Shown one piece after another: positions 28,544-36,918 of a stretch of DNA of 64,000 bases (the stretch's first letter is position 1; the number at the start of each line of letters is the position of its first letter). Origin of the DNA: an uncultured Desulfatiglans sp. Lineage in GTDB: Bacteria; Desulfobacterota; DSM-4660; Desulfatiglandales; Desulfatiglandaceae. Where the stretch lies: the NCBI GenBank assembly GCA_900498135.1, contig LR026961.1:1116519-1180518 (forward strand). Reading direction: 5' to 3'. The notes below the pieces were generated by a model, which had not been told where the DNA came from, ran no database searches, and saw only the letters and a program-made list of their open reading frames with translations. The position numbers and the translations under genes were made by a program.

Positions 28544-28741
28544 TATCTCGCGTGGGGTTTCCGGACACGCCTCAGGAGTAGTTGAGATGAAAAGAGCCTT
28601 TGGTTCTGGCGTGAAAATCGTCCTGACCACGGAATCGGTCATTGGGATCATCCGGAAATGAAGTTTTGAAAATGACGTCGTTTTCAGGCCGGGATGGAAT
28701 ATCTCCCGCGTTCAACCGCCATTATCTTGAAAGGAGTCGCC

Positions 28742-30382
28742 ATGGCCAAACGAATCACCATCGATCCTGTCACCCGGATTGAAGGCCACCTGCGGATCGA
28801 AGTGGAAGTCGCTGACGGGAAGGTCGTCAATGCCTGGAGTTCCGGGCAGATGTTTAGAGGCATCGAGATGATCCTCAAAGGAAGGGACCCGCGGGATGCC
28901 CCTCTTTTTACACAACGATCCTGCGGCGTCTGCACCTATGTGCACTATCTCGCCTCCATCCGGGCGATCGAAGCGGCCGTAGGCGTCGAGGTCCCTGAAA
29001 ACGCACGCATCCTCCGGAATCTCCTCCATGGAACCCAGTACCAGCACGACCACATCATTCACTTCTATCATCTTCATGCCCTGGATTGGGTCGACATCTT
29101 GAGCGCATTGAAAGCCGACCCGCAAAAAACCGCGGCTCTCGCTGAAAACGTGAGCCAGGCACGCTGGGGGGGGACTGCCTATTTCAAACAAGTCCAGGAG
29201 CGCATCAAGACCTTTGTGGAGAGCGGCCAGTTGGGGCCATTCAACAATGCCTATTGGGGGCATTCGGCCTACGCCCTCCCGCCGGAAGCCAACCTGATGG
29301 CGGTCTCTCACTACCTCGAGGCCTTGCGCCTGCAAGCCAAGGCCGCCCAAATGCACGCGATCTTCGGTGCAAAGAACCCTCATCTGCAATCCCTGGTGGT
29401 CGGTGGAATCACCTGCGCCATGGATCTCACTCCAGACCGGATTGCCGAATTCCTCTATCTCTGGAAGGAGACGCAAGCCTTCGTCAGGAATGTTTATCTT
29501 CCGGACATCCTCGCGATTGGATCCTTTTACAAAGATTGGGCTGCGCTGGGAGGCACTTCCAACTTCCTCGCCTGGGGCGACTTTCCCGAAGGCGAAAAAG
29601 AACCCGAGAGCCTCTTCATGCCCCGGGGGGTCGTCATGAACCGCGATATCGCCGCCGTCAGACCGGCGGAGCAGGAAAAGGTCACCGAGCACATCGCCCA
29701 CTCCTGGTACGAGGGGAATACCGATCAGCATCCGTATAAAGGACAGACCGCCCCTCAGCATGGCGACTACGACCCCGACAACCGCTACTCGTGGATCAAG
29801 GCACCGCGTTATGAAGGCGAGCCGTGCGAGGTCGGTCCTTTGGCGAGGATGCTCGTGGCATACGCCAGGGGAAAGGACGGTGCCCGGAAGCTTGTCGACG
29901 ACACCCTTGCCCGATTGGGGGTTCCCGTCTCAGCCCTTTTTTCCACCCTTGGCAGAACTGCGGCGCGGGCCCTCGAAACCGTGCTGGTAGGCGACGCGAT
30001 GGAGGGCTGGGTCATGAAGCTGGTGGAAAATCTGAAAGCCGGTCAGGACACCATCTATCAGGCGTGGAGCATGCCCGACAAGGGGATGGGTTGCGGCCTC
30101 AACGATGTTCCGCGCGGCTCCCTGGGCCACTGGATCGAAATCGAGGACAAGAAAATAAAAAATTATCAATATGTCGTCCCATCCACCTGGAATCTCGGAC
30201 CCCGCTGCAGCAATGGAAAGCTCGGACCGGTCGAACAGGCGTTGATCGGGACACCGGTCGCCGATCCCAAACGGCCCGTTGAAGTCTTGAGAACCGTCCA
30301 TTCGTTCGATCCCTGCATCGCCTGCGCGGTGCATATGATCGACCCCCGATCGAACGAAGTCTACGAAATCCATGTGCTGTGA
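28742..30382 (+). CDS. hynA: [NiFe] hydrogenase large subunit
   Basis: Carries the Ni-Fe(CN)2CO active site. Ligand motifs are RSCGVCTYVH (Cys61 and Cys64) and the C-terminal DPCIACAVH (Cys525 and Cys528), followed by a 15-residue tail beginning MIDPRS that the maturation protease removes after His531. All four are cysteine codons, so it is not a NiFeSe enzyme. The ATG at 28742 follows AAAGGAG; the upstream extension to 28694 is not conserved. A 198-base gap separates it from the small subunit. Confidence 0.95.
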   Translation: MAKRITIDPVTRIEGHLRIEVEVADGKVVNAWSSGQMFRGIEMILKGRDPRDAPLFTQRSCGVCTYVHYLASIRAIEAAVGVEVPENARILRNLLHGTQYQHDHIIHFYHLHALDWVDILSALKADPQKTAALAENVSQARWGGTAYFKQVQERIKTFVESGQLGPFNNAYWGHSAYALPPEANLMAVSHYLEALRLQAKAAQMHAIFGAKNPHLQSLVVGGITCAMDLTPDRIAEFLYLWKETQAFVRNVYLPDILAIGSFYKDWAALGGTSNFLAWGDFPEGEKEPESLFMPRGVVMNRDIAAVRPAEQEKVTEHIAHSWYEGNTDQHPYKGQTAPQHGDYDPDNRYSWIKAPRYEGEPCEVGPLARMLVAYARGKDGARKLVDDTLARLGVPVSALFSTLGRTAARALETVLVGDAMEGWVMKLVENLKAGQDTIYQAWSMPDKGMGCGLNDVPRGSLGHWIEIEDKKIKNYQYVVPSTWNLGPRCSNGKLGPVEQALIGTPVADPKRPVEVLRTVHSFDPCIACAVHMIDPRSNEVYEIHVL

Positions 30383-30417
30383 TTGCCTCGGCCTTTCAAG
30401 GTCGCTGCAATATCCTC

Positions 30418-30455
30418 TTGACTGCCGGTTTCCGCCGTTGGAAGCTGGCAGTCAA
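30418..30455 (+). repeat. Inverted repeat after the hydrogenase large subunit
   Basis: Arms TTGACTGCCGGTTTCC and GGAAGCTGGCAGTCAA pair over 16 bases with one mismatch and one G-U pair around a 6-base loop. It lies 36 bases after the stop and 176 before the protease gene, with no T-tract. It may stabilise the structural-gene message or attenuate read-through. Confidence 0.55.
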
Positions 30456-30630
30456 CCGCGCAGCCCGGCTGGAGGGTCTGTGCCTTCCCCCGGCTCGGCT
30501 GGAAAGCTGCGCTAACCTCGATTAGCCGGTGCCGCCTATAGATGCCGAAGGGCGCGCGTTCCGCGGCTTTGACCGTACGAAAACCTGGATCCATTGCGCC
30601 TTCCGGCGCCGGGAGGGACCTCACTGAGTC

Positions 30631-31125
30631 ATGAATCAAAACAGTCATATCCTCGTTCTTGGCGTAGGTAATCCCCTTCTTACGGATGACGGGGTCGGCA
30701 TTCATGCCATTGCTGCATTGGAAAAGGCCTATTCCTTCAACCCTCCTGTAGAAATCATGGACGGGGGCGTACAGGGGCTGAATCTTCTGGGCTTCATCAC
30801 GGAGGCGAAGCATCTGATCGTCATCGATGCCGTTCGCAATGGGGGTGCCCCAGGAACGCTCTATCGCCTCGAGGGAGAACAAATCCCCAGGCGGGTCCTT
30901 CAAAAGAACTCCCTTCACCAAGTGGGGTTGCTCGAGGCGCTCGCCTTGGCGAGCGCCCTCGGCGATCCTCCCTCGACCGTCATCCTGGGAGTGGAACCGC
31001 TCGATATCACGTCGATCGGCCTCGAACCCACCCCAGCCGTACGAGAACGAATCCCTGAACTCATCGATGCGGTGCTCGCTGAGCTCAAGCTGCTCGGCTG
31101 CGTCCCCGAAGCGACAGGAGAATGA
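30631..31125 (+). CDS. hyaD: Hydrogenase maturation protease
   Basis: An HybD/HyaD-type endopeptidase (164 aa) that trims the C-terminal tail of the large subunit after nickel insertion. Signatures are LGVGNPLLTDDGVGIHA at the N-terminus, MDGGVQGLNLL, VIDAV and the later SLHQVGLLEAL with the nickel-sensing His. Its target tail is visible in the gene upstream. The stop overlaps the leading codons of the hypC frame. Confidence 0.92.
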   Translation: MNQNSHILVLGVGNPLLTDDGVGIHAIAALEKAYSFNPPVEIMDGGVQGLNLLGFITEAKHLIVIDAVRNGGAPGTLYRLEGEQIPRRVLQKNSLHQVGLLEALALASALGDPPSTVILGVEPLDITSIGLEPTPAVRERIPELIDAVLAELKLLGCVPEATGE

Positions 31126-31130
31126 CGGAC

Positions 31131-31358
31131 ATGTGCCTGGCCATCCCAGCAAGAATCATTCAGATCCAAGACCGAACGGCCCTTATCGATTTGGATGGAA
31201 CCCAACGACAGACCAGCCTCCTTCTGCTCGATGACGCTCAAGTGGGCGATTACGTGATCGTCCACGCCGGGTTTGCTATCCATCGCATCGACGAAAAGGA
31301 GGCCATGGCCGCACTGGCCCTCCTTCGAGAAATGGCCGATCTCACCGATCTCCCTTGA
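31131..31358 (+). CDS. hypC: Hydrogenase assembly chaperone HypC
   Basis: A 75-aa HypC/HupF protein that binds HypD and the large-subunit precursor while the Fe(CN)2CO group is delivered. The N-terminus reads MCLAIPAR; cysteine 2 must become the N-terminal residue for function, so the start is the ATG at 31131 (GGAG 10 bases upstream) and not the in-frame ATG at 31122. Other signs are DLDGTQRQ and GDYVIVHAGFAIHRID. The other hyp genes are not in the window. Confidence 0.92.
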   Translation: MCLAIPARIIQIQDRTALIDLDGTQRQTSLLLLDDAQVGDYVIVHAGFAIHRIDEKEAMAALALLREMADLTDLP

Positions 31359-31727
31359 ACATCGCAGACCCTCGCCTTCGGGTGTGGGCCCTGGCTGACG
31401 TCTGCTCCGGATACCCATGTGGAACCCGGCTTACCCCCGGTTCAGGGCGAAAGGTCCCGTATGCACGCCCCTTTCTTCATTTCTCGGAATTTACAGACCT
31501 TTCGTTTCAGCCTTCCTCTCAAATCTGGAACCGGCTGTCTTCTGCACCTCCACGAAGCGGAGGAATCAGCTGTCTTCTTCCTCTCGCGCCCGGAAAAGCC
31601 GGTATTTCCTTGACAGCTTTTCGCCGCTGAGATTATACTTTTCAGCTGTATAGTTCGGGTTCCACGCCAGTTCTGCCACAGACCTGGCGTTTTATAAACC
31701 TACGGTGAAAGGAGGTGAAACAACGAA
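31359..31727 (+). other. 369-base leader between hypC and cytochrome c3
   Basis: No coding signal is seen. It holds a short hairpin (CCTCC/GGAGG, near 31548) and the cytochrome c3 promoter at its right side, so cytochrome c3 is probably transcribed on its own. Confidence 0.5.
31610..31639 (+). promoter_or_regulatory. Sigma-70 type promoter of the cytochrome c3 gene
   Basis: A perfect TTGACA (31610-31615) and TATACT (31634-31639) with an 18-base spacer. Transcription would start near 31646, giving a leader of about 80 bases ending in the strong ribosome site AAAGGAGGTG before the ATG at 31728. Confidence 0.55.
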
Positions 31728-32135
31728 ATGAATAAGAAATTCCTAAGCCTTCTGACGGTTGTTTTTTGCGGCCTTATGCTTTGCGCGGTAGGGGCCATCA
31801 CGGCCGCCGATGTCGCGGAAGAAATCGTCCTTCAGAATGAATACCCCGCAGATAAGCAAGGACCGGTAAAATTCAGCCATAAGAAGCACTCCGAGGAGTA
31901 CGGCGCCACATGTGACGATTGCCACCATGTGATCCAGGATGGCAAAAACGTCTGGAAGGAAGGTGACCCTGTCCAGAAATGCAGCGAGTGCCATCCAGCC
32001 GATCCACCGGACAAGGAAGCACTGAAGCTGCAGAATGCGTTCCACAAGAACTGCAAGGATTGCCACAAAGAGCAAAACGACGATGCCAAGGCTCCCTTCA
32101 AGAAGTGCAACGGCTGCCATGAAAAGAAGGGTTGA
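31728..32135 (+). CDS. Tetraheme cytochrome c3
   Basis: A 135-aa periplasmic class III cytochrome. A Sec signal peptide (about residues 1-27, ending ITAA) is followed by four CXXCH haem sites: CDDCH (62), CSECH (85), CKDCH (109) and CNGCH (127). Extra histidines at about 51, 54, 67 and 106 fit the bis-His sixth ligands. It is the usual partner of periplasmic hydrogenase and shuttles electrons to membrane cytochrome complexes such as DsrJ. All four sites have two-residue spacing. A terminator follows at 32191. Confidence 0.94.
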   Translation: MNKKFLSLLTVVFCGLMLCAVGAITAADVAEEIVLQNEYPADKQGPVKFSHKKHSEEYGATCDDCHHVIQDGKNVWKEGDPVQKCSECHPADPPDKEALKLQNAFHKNCKDCHKEQNDDAKAPFKKCNGCHEKKG

Positions 32136-32190
32136 TCCCTTCTTGTAAAACCAGTTTTTCCAGGGGTGCCTTTTGCATCCATTTGTTTAG

Positions 32191-32231
32191 AACCGCACCG
32201 CCCCTTCTGAGAGGCAGTGCGGTTTTCTATT
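32191..32231 (+). terminator. Rho-independent terminator of the cytochrome c3 gene
   Basis: AACCGCAC (32191-32198) pairs with GTGCGGTT (32217-32224), extended inward by GCC/GGC across one mismatch, and is followed by TTTTCTATTT. It lies 55 bases after the stop. Confidence 0.65.
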
Positions 32232-32322
32232 TCTGAGCACGATACCGGCCCTGGAGCCCTCTTTTATGTCTCCGGCAATTGAAGACAGGCATCGCCTCAG
32301 AACCACCACCGTTCATCCCAGC

Positions 32323-32364
32323 AAAAAAAGCCGCCTGGGCTTGCTCATGCAAAAGCCAGGCGGC
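32323..32364 (-). terminator. Rho-independent terminator of the ferredoxin gene
   Basis: On the minus strand a stem with outer arms GCCGCCTGG/CCAGGCGGC and inner CTT/AAG pairs is followed directly by seven T (plus-strand A at 32323-32329). It begins about 27 bases after the ferredoxin stop. This is the best terminator in the window. Confidence 0.8.
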
Positions 32365-32391
32365 CGGACTTTCCGTGTGGTGCGATTCTAT

Positions 32392-32580
32392 TTATACTTC
32401 GGTAACCGTGATGGCTTCCTGATCACAAACCTCCACGCAGCTTTCGCAACCGAGGCACTCTTCCGCATTGACCGGAACAGACTTCCCGTCTTCCATCTCG
32501 TACACGTCGACAGGACAAACCTCGACGCACTCCTCACATCCCTCGCACTTGTCGTGGTCAACCACTACTTCATAACCCAT
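32392..32580 (-). CDS. 2[4Fe-4S] ferredoxin
   Basis: A 62-aa bacterial-type ferredoxin. Two classic clusters are seen: CEGCEECVEVCP and CLGCESCVEVC, symmetrically placed. It is acidic and soluble, a low-potential cytosolic electron carrier. TAGGAGGG precedes the ATG. It has its own promoter and terminator and is therefore a single-gene unit downstream of the dsr operon. Confidence 0.93.
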   Translation of the reverse strand: MGYEVVVDHDKCEGCEECVEVCPVDVYEMEDGKSVPVNAEECLGCESCVEVCDQEAITVTEV

Positions 32581-32681
32581 CTGTCAAACCCTCCTAAGTT
32601 TTTAAATACGAGATACCCAATCTCTTGAAATGACCGCTGATTTTGGCTCCAGAACCGGCATGCCCCTGAACGTCAGCGCGT

Positions 32682-32710
32682 TATGTAACAGAGTAACCAG
32701 ACCCTGTCAA
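32682..32710 (-). promoter_or_regulatory. Candidate sigma-70 promoter of the ferredoxin gene
   Basis: On the minus strand TTGACA (32710-32705) is followed after 16-17 bases by TTACATA (32688-32682). The -35 is perfect and the -10 moderate. The leader to the ATG is about 95 bases. Confidence 0.42.
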
Positions 32711-32817
32711 GCTTTTTATCCCCGTTAACCACCACAAAAACCTCCTGCTGGCTCCCCCGCCCGCGCTCAGCAAACAAAGCAACCATTGGCCGACAGGAGC
32801 TTGGCAGTCAAAAGTCA

Positions 32818-32849
32818 GATGGCCCTGTTCGACCCGGAACAAGGCCATC
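32818..32849 (-). terminator. Hairpin downstream of dsrP
   Basis: GATGGCCCTGTTC and GGAACAAGGCCATC pair with a single mismatch around a short loop, 55 bases after the dsrP stop on the minus strand. The following minus-strand bases (TGACTTTTG) give only a short T-run, so it is a weak terminator candidate for the dsr operon. Confidence 0.35.
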
Positions 32850-32904
32850 GCATACTCACAAATGACAGCCCAAAACAGGGGCATGGACTACCCCAGGGCT
32901 TTTG

Positions 32905-34062
32905 TTAGGCCCCAACCTCCTCCTTGACCGAGACAGCGATCTTATAGAGCACTGTCAGAACGAAGAAGCCAGTAGCCCACACACCGATGGTAATCAAAAT
33001 TTCAGGGGTTGTCGGCCAGTACTCGAACACCCGGTCAAAGGGGTTCGGCACGAAGCCGCCGATGACAAGCCCCATCCCTTTGTCGATCCAACTGGATATG
33101 ATGACAGCAGCGCAACCGACGGCAAGGGTATCATCCTTCCGCCGTGTGCCGGGAACTATCAACAAGATCAAAGCAAGGATCGCAAAACCCACCGAGGTCC
33201 ACATCCATGGCACGAGCTTCCCAAAGCCCTCATACCCCGCGAACAGGTATACAAAACTGTGCATATGCCCAGGGATCTGACTGTAAAAAGCCGTGAAGAC
33301 TTCGAGCAGCAAAAAGAAGATGTTCAGGATGAAGGCGTAAGTGACAATGCCTCCGAGAGTCCTGACCGCCTTTTCTCCAGGGTCGAAACGACTCACCCGC
33401 CGCACGATCAAACACAGCAACAGGAGCAGTGCAGGCCCGGCGGCGAAAGCAGACGCAAGAAAGCGAGCAGCCATGATGGCGGTCAACCAGAAATGCCGGC
33501 CGGGCAGACCGGCGTACAAAAATGCCGTCACGGTATGAATGCTGAAGGCCCACGGGATGGAGATGTAGATCAGCGTCTTCACCCACCCGGGATAATGAAG
33601 CCCCTTCCTTTCAGCACTCAACACATTCCATCCGATCAGGACATTCAGAAGCAGATACCCGTTCAGCACGATCATGTCCCAAAATAGGATCGAGTTCGGC
33701 GTCGGATACATGATCACATTCATAATCCGCACCGGATTCCCGAGATCGACGAAAATGAACAGCAGGCACATCACAACCGCAGCGATAGCCAGAAACTCAC
33801 CCAAGATGGTGATCCGGCCAAACGCCTTATAATCGTGGAGATAATAAGGAAGAACCACCATCACCCCTCCGGCAGCGACACCGACCAGGTAAGTGAATTG
33901 GGCGATATAAAAGCCCCAGGAGACATCGCGGCTCATCCCCGTGACCTTCAGTCCTTCCTGAAACTGATAGAGATAGCAGCCCAATCCGATGCCCATCAAG
34001 ACCAGCAGGAAGATCAACCATCCCCAGTATCGTTGTGTTCCCTTCAGCGCCGTATCAAGCAT
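32905..34062 (-). CDS. dsrP: DsrP, NrfD-type menaquinol-interacting membrane subunit
   Basis: Integral membrane subunit (385 aa, about ten helices) of the DsrMKJOP complex, of the NrfD/PsrC family that exchanges electrons with menaquinone. Features include GVAAGGVMVVLPYYLHD, LFIFVDLGNPVRIMN and NSILFWDMIVLNGYLLLN. It pairs with the Fe-S protein DsrO. The ATG at 34062 has GAGGTGG just upstream; the in-frame ATG at 34077 has none. It overlaps the dsrO frame by a few bases only if the earlier start is used. Confidence 0.93.
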   Translation of the reverse strand: MLDTALKGTQRYWGWLIFLLVLMGIGLGCYLYQFQEGLKVTGMSRDVSWGFYIAQFTYLVGVAAGGVMVVLPYYLHDYKAFGRITILGEFLAIAAVVMCLLFIFVDLGNPVRIMNVIMYPTPNSILFWDMIVLNGYLLLNVLIGWNVLSAERKGLHYPGWVKTLIYISIPWAFSIHTVTAFLYAGLPGRHFWLTAIMAARFLASAFAAGPALLLLLCLIVRRVSRFDPGEKAVRTLGGIVTYAFILNIFFLLLEVFTAFYSQIPGHMHSFVYLFAGYEGFGKLVPWMWTSVGFAILALILLIVPGTRRKDDTLAVGCAAVIISSWIDKGMGLVIGGFVPNPFDRVFEYWPTTPEILITIGVWATGFFVLTVLYKIAVSVKEEVGA

Positions 34063-34069
34063 AACCACC

Positions 34070-34885
34070 TCATACAATGAAAAATAAGTTGGGCCCCGTA
34101 CCCAGTTCGGGCTTGCGCCGGATCGTGTAATGCTCCTTCAAAACCTTCCTGACCTCAGAATGCGGGTCCGCCAGATCCCCAAAAACCAGTGCGCCTTTTC
34201 GCACCTTGGCGGCGGCCTCGACGCAGGCGGGCTGATCCCCTTTTGCCAGTCTCTCAGCGCAGAAATTGCATTTCTCAACCACACCTTTGCTGCGCGTCGG
34301 GTAATCCTTATTCAGGGGGAAACCTGGATTCATCGGCATCAGCTCTTCATCGGTGCGGACCCGCTGCGGATCCCCCCAATTGAAGCTTCGCGCTCCATAC
34401 GGACAGGCCGCCATGCAGAACCGGCAACCGATGCACCGGTGCATGTCCATCATGACAATCCCATCTTCCCGCTTCCAGGTCGACTGTGTCGGACAGACTC
34501 GGACACACGGCGGGTTAGTGCAGTGATTGCACATCAGCAGGAAATTCATTCCATGAAAACGCTCACCAATAAACTCGTGCTCCTGCCCAGGAAACGCATG
34601 CTCATAGGTTTCTTTCCAGATCCACTTGATCTCTTCCTTCGGATTCCCGAGATTCGGAACATTATGCTCTTTGTGGCACGCCTCGATGCAGACATCCATC
34701 AAGGCATCGTCCATCTTGGTCGTATCCACGACCATCGCCCAGTGCTTGCCCTTGGTCAAAGGGATCTGCTGCGCGGCCTCGAGCTTTCCGGGTGCCAGGA
34801 TCTCGAGCGCAGCCTTCCCTCCCAGCCCTGCTATGGCTGCCATACCACCTATCTTCAGAAACTCCCTTCTGTCGATGCCCTTCAT
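34070..34885 (-). CDS. dsrO: DsrO, Tat-exported ferredoxin-like subunit
   Basis: Periplasmic Fe-S protein (271 aa) of DsrMKJOP. A Tat signal (DRREFLKIGG, residues 5-14) precedes the cluster-binding motifs CIEACHKEHNV, CNHCTNPPCVRVCP, CIGCRFCMAACPYGAR and CNFCAERLAKG, typical of the four-cluster NrfC/PsrB/DsrO family. It carries electrons between DsrP and DsrJ. Its start overlaps the dsrJ stop by four bases. Confidence 0.94.
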   Translation of the reverse strand: MKGIDRREFLKIGGMAAIAGLGGKAALEILAPGKLEAAQQIPLTKGKHWAMVVDTTKMDDALMDVCIEACHKEHNVPNLGNPKEEIKWIWKETYEHAFPGQEHEFIGERFHGMNFLLMCNHCTNPPCVRVCPTQSTWKREDGIVMMDMHRCIGCRFCMAACPYGARSFNWGDPQRVRTDEELMPMNPGFPLNKDYPTRSKGVVEKCNFCAERLAKGDQPACVEAAAKVRKGALVFGDLADPHSEVRKVLKEHYTIRRKPELGTGPNLFFIV

Positions 34886-35268
34886 TTTTTCTCCTCCGGC
34901 TCAAGATGGCAGTCCCAACAGTACGGCGCAACACCCATATAGTTGTGGCACTGGTCGCAGAACTTCGTCTTGTTGGAATGACAATCCAGGCAGGTCACCT
35001 GAAGGCTTTTGTAATACACGGTGCCGCTCTTGGCCTTGAAATAGCGTTCCCCATCACGCACGACCGTGTGACGCCAATCGTCCAGCAGAGTCATGTGAGA
35101 GCTCTGCATGTAAGCCTTATCCATCACACACACCTTGGCTTCCTGCGCCTTGGGAGTCAACTCGGGATCAGGCGCCTTGGCGGCCTTCCCCGCATTGTAG
35201 AAAAACGGAAAGAGCAGCAGCCCAAGACCGATGACCAAGCCGGTGATGATTTTCCCTCCATCATACAT
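34882..35268 (-). CDS. dsrJ: DsrJ, triheme cytochrome c
   Basis: Periplasmic haem subunit (128 aa) held by an N-terminal hydrophobic anchor (KIITGLVIGLGLLLFPFF). Three CXXCH sites lie near the C-terminus: CLDCH, CDQCH and CWDCH. The conserved KVCVMDKAYM segment contains the cysteine proposed in the family to ligate one haem. The start is the ATG at 35268, nine bases after GGAGG; three nearby upstream ATGs are too close to that site. It overlaps dsrK by eight bases. Confidence 0.93.
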   Translation of the reverse strand: MYDGGKIITGLVIGLGLLLFPFFYNAGKAAKAPDPELTPKAQEAKVCVMDKAYMQSSHMTLLDDWRHTVVRDGERYFKAKSGTVYYKSLQVTCLDCHSNKTKFCDQCHNYMGVAPYCWDCHLEPEEKK

Positions 35269-36889
35269 TGTCATCATCCTCCATTCCAGCGAGGGGTTCG
35301 CCACGCAGGTCGGTGGTCCGTTCATTTTCCCCTTCGAAGACGAGGGCGTTAGCTACCATTTCATGGACCCCGGTGACCCCCACATCTCCAACCCAGAAAT
35401 CCATCAGGGTGGGAAACACCGCCCGGTCAATGGCGCAGATGCAGGAGAGCATGTTGACGCCATACTTTTCTTTGACATGGCGGACAGCGTTGGCCCTCGG
35501 CAGGCCGCCGCGCATCCTCAGTTCCATGTTCTCCCCGGCGTTCAGCCCGGCGCCGCTTCCGCAGCAGAAGGTCTGCTCACGAATGGTCTGCGGGGGCATT
35601 TCGTAAAAGTTATTGCACACGGCGTTGATCACATAGCGCGGCTCCTCGAAGAAACCCATACCCCGTGCCGGATTGCACGAATCGTGAAAGGTGACCTTGA
35701 GGTGATCGTTCCGGCTAGGATCCAGTTTGAGCTTGTTATGTTTGATCAGATCCGCCGTAAATTCAACTAGGTGAACCATCTTGGTCCCCTTGGCATTCTC
35801 GAACTTCGTCCCCGTAAGAGGCGAAACCGGCTCTTCGAGAAAATCCGCCGGGCCGTTGAAGGTGTCCATGTACTGGTTCAGGACGCGCCACATGTGGCCG
35901 CACTCCCCACCCAGGATCCATTTCACCCCGAGCCGCTTCGCTTCCGCGTACATCTTGGCGTTCAACCGCTTGGCCATCTCATGAGAGGTAAAGTATCCGA
36001 AATTGCCCCCTTCGGAGGCATAGGTGCTCCAGGTGATGTCGAGGCCCTGGCTCTGTAGATAATGGAAAAGCATGAGATAACCCATGCACGTATACGTACC
36101 GGGATCGGCAAAGACATCCCCAGAAGGGGTGATGAACAGGATTTCCGCTCCTTTGCGATTGAAGCTCGGCTCAACCCGGATCCCTGTGATATCCTCGATC
36201 TCGTCGACGAAGAAGTCCATCATGTCCTTGTAGGCATGAGGCTGGATGCCGAGATGATTGCCGGTGCGGTTGCAGTTCGCCACCGGGGCCGCGATCCAGT
36301 CGGTGTTGAGGCCGATCAGGTTCGTCAACTCGCGCCCGATGATCGTCACTTCGGCTGTATCGATGCCATAGGGGCAGAAAAGAGAGCAACGGCGGCACTC
36401 CGTGCATTGATACAGGTAATACCACCACTCTTTCAGGACATCTGAGGTGAGATCCCTCGCGCCTGCCAGTTTGCCGAACAGCTTCCCTCCAACCGTGTAT
36501 TTCTTCCGATAGACGGAGCGGATCAGTTCCGCGCGAAGCACCGGCATGTTCTTCGGATCGCCCGAACCGATGAAGAAGTGGCACTTGTCCGCACAGGCCC
36601 CGCATCGGACACAGATATCCATAAAGAGCTTGAACGATCTGAAGCGATCCAGCCGAAGCCGAAAGCCGTCGTCGATGATTTTTTCCCAATCGTCCGGCAG
36701 CTGCCAGTCTTCGTCTGTTGGGTTCCAATCACGCGGGTTCGGCATATCGACAGCTTCGAGGTTCTTTGGCTTGCCACCATAGCAGTATATGCCCTCGCGA
36801 ATGTCAACCGGCGTATCCATCCACCCCTCCATCAGCGGTGGGGTGTGCTTGATCTTGGCGGTCTCACCTGCCTTTGGATCTTTGGCCAT
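35261..36889 (-). CDS. dsrK: DsrK, HdrD-like catalytic iron-sulfur subunit
   Basis: Cytoplasmic subunit (542 aa) thought to reduce the DsrC trisulfide at the end of sulfite reduction. Two [4Fe-4S] ferredoxin motifs, CVRCGACADKC (about residue 91) and CTECRRCSLFCP (about 160), are followed by the CCG domain with HDSCNPARG, TFCCGSGAG and SCICAID that builds the HdrB/D-type noncubane cluster. Length is normal. It follows dsrM by 29 bases. Confidence 0.95.
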   Translation of the reverse strand: MAKDPKAGETAKIKHTPPLMEGWMDTPVDIREGIYCYGGKPKNLEAVDMPNPRDWNPTDEDWQLPDDWEKIIDDGFRLRLDRFRSFKLFMDICVRCGACADKCHFFIGSGDPKNMPVLRAELIRSVYRKKYTVGGKLFGKLAGARDLTSDVLKEWWYYLYQCTECRRCSLFCPYGIDTAEVTIIGRELTNLIGLNTDWIAAPVANCNRTGNHLGIQPHAYKDMMDFFVDEIEDITGIRVEPSFNRKGAEILFITPSGDVFADPGTYTCMGYLMLFHYLQSQGLDITWSTYASEGGNFGYFTSHEMAKRLNAKMYAEAKRLGVKWILGGECGHMWRVLNQYMDTFNGPADFLEEPVSPLTGTKFENAKGTKMVHLVEFTADLIKHNKLKLDPSRNDHLKVTFHDSCNPARGMGFFEEPRYVINAVCNNFYEMPPQTIREQTFCCGSGAGLNAGENMELRMRGGLPRANAVRHVKEKYGVNMLSCICAIDRAVFPTLMDFWVGDVGVTGVHEMVANALVFEGENERTTDLRGEPLAGMEDDDNV

Positions 36890-36918
36890 GTCTACTCCTT
36901 ATCTCTCTATCCTGTTGG

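Larger units (their letters stand above)
32581..32904 (-). other. 324-base gap between dsrP and the ferredoxin gene
   Basis: Contains the ferredoxin promoter (32682-32710) and a hairpin after dsrP (32818-32849). No coding signal is seen. Confidence 0.5.

Noticed and set aside
28587..28661. 24-codon frame with AGGAG upstream, between hydrogenase subunits
   Set aside because: The ribosome-like site is suggestive, but the product has no features and the length is below what can be judged by eye.
28742..30382. Possible NiFeSe hydrogenase
   Set aside because: The C-terminal nickel-ligand motif is encoded as DPCIAC with an ordinary cysteine codon and no in-frame TGA, so it is a standard NiFe enzyme.
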